A DNA stretch of 32,782 nt from Deltaproteobacteria bacterium (lineage in GTDB: Bacteria > Myxococcota > XYA12-FULL-58-9 > JABJBS01): assembly GCA_018668695.1 (NCBI GenBank), contig JABJBS010000247.1, positions 1-32,782 on the forward strand, read 5' to 3'. The notes under the pieces were generated by a model that did not search any database, was not told the origin of the DNA, and saw only the letters and a list, made by a program, of their open reading frames with translations. Shown here piece after piece: positions 28,636 to 32,782 of the stretch (the first letter of the stretch is position 1; the number at the start of each line of letters is the position of its first letter). The position numbers and the translations under genes were made by a program.

Positions 28636-29337
28636 TTACTTGCTGGATTGAGCCTTAACCGCGTCAATACGCAGGCCAGGACCCATGGTGCTAGAGAATG
28701 AAATTGCTTTGACATATGTGCCTTTAGCTGCAGCGGGCTTAAGCTTTGCGATGTTGTCCATCAAAGCTACAAAGTTTTCTTGTAACTTATCAGCATCAAA
28801 GCTGAGCTTTCCGATTGCAGCGTGCACGATGCCCGCTTTTTCTACGCGAAATTCAACGCGGCCTGCTTTTTCTTCTTGAACAGCCTTGGCTACGTCTGTT
28901 GTCACGGTGCCTACCTTCGGGTTTGGCATCAAACCGCGTGGACCAAGAATCCGTGCGATTGGACCAACCTTTGGCATCATGTCAGGTGTGGCGATTACTT
29001 TATCGAAATCGAGCCAACCCTCTTTGATTTTTTCCACCATGTCTTCGGCACCCACGAAATCTGCACCCGCTTGCTTGGCTTCATCGACTTTTTCGCCTTT
29101 AGCCAACACAAGAATACGTACCTTGCGGCCACTGCCATTTGGCAATTTGCACACACCACGTACCATCTGGTCTGATTTCTTTGGATCTACGCCTAAACGG
29201 ATGGAAACTTCAACAGTTTCGTCAAATTTGGCTTTAGACATGTCTTTGAGAAGCGTGATGGCCTCGGCCACCTCATATCGCTTATCACAGTCTATTTGGC
29301 CATAGTTCGCATTATAGCGCTTACTACTCTTTGGCAT
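28636..29337 (-). CDS. rplA: Ribosomal protein uL1
   Basis: The 233-residue product starts at the ATG at 29337, where GAGGTGA precedes it at good spacing; a TTG seven codons upstream is rejected. Typical features are [33 protein letters not shown], the strongly conserved [20 protein letters not shown], the second-half [18 protein letters not shown], and [12 protein letters not shown] near the end. It forms the L1 stalk and in many bacteria represses its own operon by binding the message. rplK lies 85 bases upstream. Confidence 0.98.
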   Translation of the reverse strand: MPKSSKRYNANYGQIDCDKRYEVAEAITLLKDMSKAKFDETVEVSIRLGVDPKKSDQMVRGVCKLPNGSGRKVRILVLAKGEKVDEAKQAGADFVGAEDMVEKIKEGWLDFDKVIATPDMMPKVGPIARILGPRGLMPNPKVGTVTTDVAKAVQEEKAGRVEFRVEKAGIVHAAIGKLSFDADKLQENFVALMDNIAKLKPAAAKGTYVKAISFSSTMGPGLRIDAVKAQSSK

Positions 29338-29422
29338 ATAGTCACCTCGCAGTACCAACGGTCCTATGGACCTCCTGCATAGTTGAAAGGGCGCACCTTA
29401 TAGGGACGCCAGCAGTTCTTGT

Positions 29423-29866
29423 CTAGCCCTTGTACTCAATTCCCATGCTAGCAGCAGTCCCGGCGATCATATTGACGGCACCTTCAAGATCTTTTGCGTT
29501 CAAATCTGGCATTTTGATGTTCGCAACTTCTTCTGCTTGGGCTCGAGTTAGGGTTCCAACCTTGATCTTATTCGGCTCTTTTGAACCACTTCCGGGCTTC
29601 TTACCAAGCTTAAGACCGATAGTCTTCTTGATAAGGATAGACGCCGGAGGTGTCTTTGTTACGAATGAGAACGAACGGTCTGCAAATACAGTGATGACAA
29701 CTGGAATAACCATGTCACCTTGGCCCTGTGTTCGAGCGTTAAACTCTTTACAGAAACCCATGATGTTTACACCATGCTGACCAAGTGCGGGACCAACTGG
29801 TGGCGATGGGTTTGCCTTACCGGCTGGGATTTGCAGTTTGATGTATCCCGAGATTTTCTTAGCCAT
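29423..29866 (-). CDS. rplK: Ribosomal protein uL11
   Basis: A 147-residue L11 of normal length. The N-terminal domain has [20 protein letters not shown] and [20 protein letters not shown]; the C-terminal RNA-binding domain has [34 protein letters not shown] and the ending [13 protein letters not shown]. It sits in the GTPase centre with L10/L12. AGAGGTAGAAA precedes the ATG, and a perfect palindrome lies just upstream (29885-29900). Confidence 0.98.
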   Translation of the reverse strand: MAKKISGYIKLQIPAGKANPSPPVGPALGQHGVNIMGFCKEFNARTQGQGDMVIPVVITVFADRSFSFVTKTPPASILIKKTIGLKLGKKPGSGSKEPNKIKVGTLTRAQAEEVANIKMPDLNAKDLEGAVNMIAGTAASMGIEYKG

Positions 29867-29884
29867 TTTCTACCTCTTCAGCTT

Positions 29885-29900
29885 CTGGCGAATTCGCCAG
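29885..29900. promoter_or_regulatory. Palindrome in the nusG-rplK spacer, possible L1 target
   Basis: CTGGCGAATTCGCCAG is a perfect 16-base palindrome that as RNA would fold into a 6-bp stem with an AAUU loop. It lies 18 bases before the rplK start and 11 bases after the nusG stop. In E. coli the L1 protein binds a hairpin at this spot to repress rplKA. The L1-site bases are not clearly recognisable here, so this is suggested by position. Confidence 0.4.
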
Positions 29901-29911
29901 GGGGCTCATTA

Positions 29912-30649
29912 TCAGGCCTTTTCTACCTGGACGAATTCTAGCTCGACAGGAGTGGAGCGACCAAAGATGGAAACCATCACGCGCACCTTTCCTTTATCTT
30001 CATTAACCGTTTCCACGATACCGTTGAAGTTAGCGAATGGACCATCTACGACCCTTACATCTTCACCTTCTTCAAACTTGACCCGTGGTTTGGCCTTCAA
30101 TGTTCCTTCATCGATCTGCTTAGTCAGGCGTTTAACCTGCTCTTCAGGCACCGGTGGCGGCTTGGTTGCATTGCCTACAAAACCGGTAATCTTTGGGGTG
30201 TCATTGATGAGGTGCCAGCTGGCATCCGTCAATTCCATTTGCACCAACATGTACCCAGGGAAAAACTTCCGCTTGCTGGTACGCTTGGTGCCGCCCTTAC
30301 CGAGTTCCACTACGTTTTCAGTAGGGATCAACACTTCACCGAATTCTGCTTCGAGTGATTGTTGCTTGATGCGTTCTTCCAACGATGCCTTCGCACGGTT
30401 TTCGTAGCCTGAGTAGGTATGCACAACATACCAACGGAAGTTTGGATTAACTTCAGGCTCTTCGACCTCAGCTTCACCTTCGCCTTCAGTGGCTTCGCCC
30501 TCAGCCGTCTCTGTAGCTACCTCTGCGGCTTCAACGGTTTCACCAGGCTCAGCGGCCTCGGTTACTTCTACCGTGTCTTCAGCTTCTGTTGCTGCGACTG
30601 GCGCCTCTTCAGGTGCTTGCACGTCTTGTTGCTCTTGCGTTGTCATCAT
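29912..30649 (-). CDS. nusG: Transcription elongation/termination factor NusG with acidic N-terminal tail
   Basis: The NusG core begins at about residue 71 (RWYVVHTYSGYENRAKASLE), followed by GEVLIPTENVVELGKGG, the RNAP-binding KRKFFPGYMLVQMELTDASW, the interdomain linker and the KOW domain (GEDVRVVDGPFANFNGIVET). Before the core lie about 70 residues, almost all Glu, Ala, Thr and Val (such as EAAEPGETVEAAEVATETAE), very acidic and surely disordered; E. coli NusG (181 aa) has no such tail. Start: two adjacent ATGs (30649, 30646) follow AGAGG, and either may be used. The longer frame back to 30844 overlaps secE and has no ribosome site. Confidence 0.95.
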   Translation of the reverse strand: MMTTQEQQDVQAPEEAPVAATEAEDTVEVTEAAEPGETVEAAEVATETAEGEATEGEGEAEVEEPEVNPNFRWYVVHTYSGYENRAKASLEERIKQQSLEAEFGEVLIPTENVVELGKGGTKRTSKRKFFPGYMLVQMELTDASWHLINDTPKITGFVGNATKPPPVPEEQVKRLTKQIDEGTLKAKPRVKFEEGEDVRVVDGPFANFNGIVETVNEDKGKVRVMVSIFGRSTPVELEFVQVEKA

Positions 30650-30696
30650 TGCCTCTGAATTTAAATTACTCGTTCTTCTTAGTGTGCCAGACTGAC

Positions 30697-31101
30697 TTAG
30701 CCGCCAGGCAGTTTCTCTATACCGAGAATCCAGTCTGTCATCCAAAGCCAAACGGCATCGAAGGTACCGAGGAAAGCTGAAGAAATCAGAACCGCGATAA
30801 CCACAACCATGGTTGCATGTCCGGTTTCTTCGCGTGTCGGCCACACCACCTTGGACAATTCATCCACAACCTCAAGGGCGATGGTATTGACCTCCGGATG
30901 GCGTAGGGTACCAACAGCAAGGGCAGCAGAGATTGCATAAGCAATCACGCTTGTTATTGGAAGTTGGCGAATCCCTAATATGAAGGGATCATTCCATTCT
31001 TGCCAAACCCAAAGCCATTCAAAACCGCGAGAGAGCGCCATGGAAATGACAATTGCCAATCCTACAACAACTCCAACAACATATCGTTCTCTAGAAAGCA
31101 T
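30697..31101 (-). CDS. secE: Preprotein translocase subunit SecE
   Basis: The 134-residue protein has three predicted membrane helices (about 7-24, 48-65, 96-118), like the longer E. coli type, and the conserved cytoplasmic segment VVWPTREET (85-93) before the last helix. It clamps the two halves of SecY in the Sec channel. GGATGAG precedes the ATG, which lies 17 bases after the 3' end of tRNA-Trp, so the gene is co-transcribed with the tRNA and nusG. Confidence 0.95.
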   Translation of the reverse strand: MLSRERYVVGVVVGLAIVISMALSRGFEWLWVWQEWNDPFILGIRQLPITSVIAYAISAALAVGTLRHPEVNTIALEVVDELSKVVWPTREETGHATMVVVIAVLISSAFLGTFDAVWLWMTDWILGIEKLPGG

Positions 31102-31118
31102 TGCTCATCCAGATTGTT

Positions 31119-31194
31119 TGGCACGGGAGGAGGGACTTGAACCCCCAACCAACGGTTTTGGAGACCGCTACTCTACCAATTGAGCTACTCCCGT
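31119..31194 (-). tRNA. tRNA-Trp (CCA)
   Basis: 76 bases including an encoded CCA. Acceptor arms ACGGGAG and CTCCCGT pair, the D-arm is GCTC/GAGT, the anticodon loop CTCCAAA has anticodon CCA, and the T-loop TTCAAGT is canonical. It lies between tuf and secE, the usual bacterial position. Confidence 0.97.
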
Positions 31195-31205
31195 AAATAC
31201 AAGTT

Positions 31206-31236
31206 GCGGCTGAGGACCCACATGGTCCGCAGCCGC
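31206..31236 (-). terminator. GC-rich hairpin between tuf and tRNA-Trp
   Basis: GCGGCTG/CAGCCGC plus GGACC/GGTCC form a 12-bp stem with one mismatch and a CACAT loop, 12 bases before the tRNA-Trp 5' end. On the minus strand it is followed by AACTTGTATTT, a poor U-tract. It may be a weak terminator of tuf or a processing signal that separates mRNA from tRNA. Confidence 0.5.
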
Positions 31237-31303
31237 TCCTAATTTTTAAAATGATCAGGCCTAGGACCTGTGCCGCAAACAGTAGCTCAATAAAGCTCGC
31301 GAC

Positions 31304-31321
31304 ATTTCCCCGAAGGAAAAT
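31304..31321 (-). other. UUCG-tetraloop hairpin in the tuf 3' region
   Basis: On the minus strand ATTTTCC-TTCG-GGGAAAT forms a 7-bp stem (one G-U pair) closed by the very stable C(UUCG)G tetraloop, 21 bases after the tuf stop. No U-run follows. It could protect the message from 3' exonucleases. Confidence 0.5.
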
Positions 31322-31342
31322 CTGCTACTTTAAAATCTTCGA

Positions 31343-32545
31343 CTACTCGAGGATTTCAGTAACAACACCCGCGCCAACCGTACGTCCACCTTCGCGAATT
31401 GCGAAACGAACTTCTTTTTCCATGGCGATTGGGCAGATAAGCTCAACTTCCATTGAAACGTTGTCACCAGGCATTACCATTTCAGTGCCTTCAGGCAGCT
31501 TGATGGAACCAGTAACATCAGTTGTACGGAAGTAGAACTGTGGGCGATAGTTGCTGAAGAAAGGAGTGTGGCGTCCGCCTTCGTCCTTGTTCAGTACATA
31601 TACTTCACAGGTAAACTTCTGGTGTGGGTGAATTGTGCCCGGAGCAGCCAGTACTTGGCCACGCTGAACATCTTCCTTCTTCGTACCACGAAGAAGAGCA
31701 CCAACGTTGTCGCCCGCTTGACCTTCGTCAAGAAGCTTACGAAACATCTCTACACCAGTTACGGTAGTAGTTGTTGTGTCGCGGATGCCTACGATTTCTA
31801 CAGAGTCACCAGTGCGAACAATACCGCGCTCGATACGACCTGTAACAACAGTACCACGACCTGAGATTGAGAATACGTCCTCAATTGGCATCAGGAATGG
31901 CTTGTCAGTAATACGAACTGGTTCCGGGATAAAAGTATCGAGTGCTTCGAAAAGCTCCTTGATGCTGTTTACGCCCTGCTCTTTACCTTCGATTGCACCA
32001 AGTGCAGAACCGCGGATAACTGGAGCGTCGTCTCCTGGGAAGTTGTACTCGCTGAGTAGTTCACGAACTTCGAGCTCTACGAGGTCGAGAAGTTCTTCAT
32101 CATCAACAACATCTACTTTGTTCATGAATACTACGAGGTGAGGTACGTTTACTTGACGTGCAAGCAGTACGTGCTCACGAGTCTGAGGCATTGGACCATC
32201 AGCAGCAGATACTACGAGGATTGCTCCGTCCATCTGTGCAGCACCCGTGATCATGTTTTTAACATAATCGGCGTGGCCTGGGCAGTCGACGTGTGCGTAG
32301 TGACGGTTCGCTGTTTCATACTCAACGTGTGAAGTAGCGATTGTCATGATCTTAGATGCATCACGACGGCCTTGTGATTCAGATGCCTTAGCAACTTCGT
32401 CATAAGCAATCGCGGCAACGCCGCCATGTTCTTTTGCTGAAATACAAGTCAACGCTGCTGTCAGGGTAGTTTTCCCGTGGTCAACGTGACCGATGGTTCC
32501 CACGTTTACGTGAGGCTTGTTACGTTCAAATTTTTCTTTGGCCAT
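31343..32545 (-). CDS. tuf: Elongation factor Tu with non-canonical switch I
   Basis: The 400-residue EF-Tu delivers aminoacyl-tRNA to the ribosome. Canonical parts: P-loop GHVDHGKT (19-26), [21 protein letters not shown], and domains 2-3 ([32 protein letters not shown], the ending [10 protein letters not shown]). The switch I segment differs: where nearly all EF-Tu read EKARGITI before TSHVEY, this one reads [20 protein letters not shown] (58-77), six residues longer overall. Thr68 (E. coli Thr62) is kept but the Arg-Gly before it is Lys-Ile. GGGAG precedes the ATG. It lies between tRNA-Thr and tRNA-Trp, like tufB in E. coli. Confidence 0.96.
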   Translation of the reverse strand: MAKEKFERNKPHVNVGTIGHVDHGKTTLTAALTCISAKEHGGVAAIAYDEVAKASESQGRRDASKIMTIATSHVEYETANRHYAHVDCPGHADYVKNMITGAAQMDGAILVVSAADGPMPQTREHVLLARQVNVPHLVVFMNKVDVVDDEELLDLVELEVRELLSEYNFPGDDAPVIRGSALGAIEGKEQGVNSIKELFEALDTFIPEPVRITDKPFLMPIEDVFSISGRGTVVTGRIERGIVRTGDSVEIVGIRDTTTTTVTGVEMFRKLLDEGQAGDNVGALLRGTKKEDVQRGQVLAAPGTIHPHQKFTCEVYVLNKDEGGRHTPFFSNYRPQFYFRTTDVTGSIKLPEGTEMVMPGDNVSMEVELICPIAMEKEVRFAIREGGRTVGAGVVTEILE

Positions 32546-32619
32546 CTTTTTCTCCCTGAGCGCGTTGTGCGCCGACGTGCTGACCGCGTCCTATCTAAGT
32601 TCACTAGCTATATATGAAG

Positions 32620-32695
<76 letters not shown>

Positions 32696-32730
32696 ACCGT
32701 ATTACACTCTCGACTGGCTTCCGGCAGGGG

Positions 32731-32782
32731 TGGAGCGGGAGACGAGGTTCGAACTCGCGACCCTTAGCTTGGAAGGCTAATG
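32731..32782 (-). tRNA. tRNA-Gly (TCC), 3' part, cut by window edge
   Basis: The 3' 52 bases are present: anticodon stem-loop TTAGC-CTTCCAA-GCTAA with anticodon TCC, T-loop TTCGAAC, acceptor CTCCCGC, discriminator T and encoded CCA. The 5' part lies beyond the window. The order Gly, Thr, tuf matches glyT-thrT-tufB in E. coli. Confidence 0.93.

Noticed and set aside
30650-30844. Longer NusG starting from GTG at 30844
   Set aside because: It would overlap secE, has no ribosome site, and the added residues look like read-through of the secE 3' end in another frame.

Overview
The window looks like the chromosome of a Myxococcota-type (former deltaproteobacterial) Gram-negative bacterium. The clues are a FrzS-like receiver protein, a two-part PilZ protein, a lipoprotein and other envelope proteins, a class 2 (quinone) PyrD, and a tRNA-tuf-tRNA-secE-nusG-rplKAJL-rpoBC block in the usual bacterial order. 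No marker fixes the genus. There are no transposases, integrases, CRISPR arrays or phage genes. Coding density is high, no gap between genes exceeds about 220 bases, and many neighbours overlap by 4 to 18 bases.

Left part (1-8.3 kb). On the minus strand lie the start of a FrzS-like pseudo-receiver protein (cut by the window edge), two adjacent UPF0145/YbjQ paralogues, an ECF sigma factor with its overlapping zinc-finger anti-sigma factor, and glnB. On the plus strand, divergent from glnB, are a protein with an LcrH/SycD-like TPR domain, an unrecognised 210-residue protein, an orphan ParA-like ATPase and a PilZ protein. lysC then converges on the PilZ gene with a 4-base tail-to-tail overlap.

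Middle part (8.3-19 kb). A minus-strand group encodes an unrecognised protein, a family 4-like uracil-DNA glycosylase that lacks three of its four iron-sulfur cysteines, a TPR lipoprotein and a further unknown protein. Divergent from it, on the plus strand, are a lone cyclic-nucleotide-binding domain protein and plsB (glycerol-3-phosphate acyltransferase). On the minus strand follows a compact chain of tetrahaem cytochrome c, engB, a SurA-like chaperone without a PPIase domain, rimI, pyrD and a signal-less BtuF-like binding protein.

Right part (19-32.8 kb). All on the minus strand: tRNA-Gly (cut by the edge), tRNA-Thr, tuf, tRNA-Trp, secE, nusG, rplK, rplA, rplJ, rplL, rpoB and rpoC, ended by a strong intrinsic terminator. 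This is the core translation and transcription block. Two of its products look unusual: EF-Tu has a rewritten switch I segment in place of the near-universal RGITI motif, and NusG carries an acidic N-terminal tail of about 70 residues. I found no complete new defence or mobile system. The best candidates for new biology are the EF-Tu variant, the cysteine-poor UDG, the cyclic-nucleotide sensor next to plsB, and the TPR/unknown/ParA/PilZ cluster.
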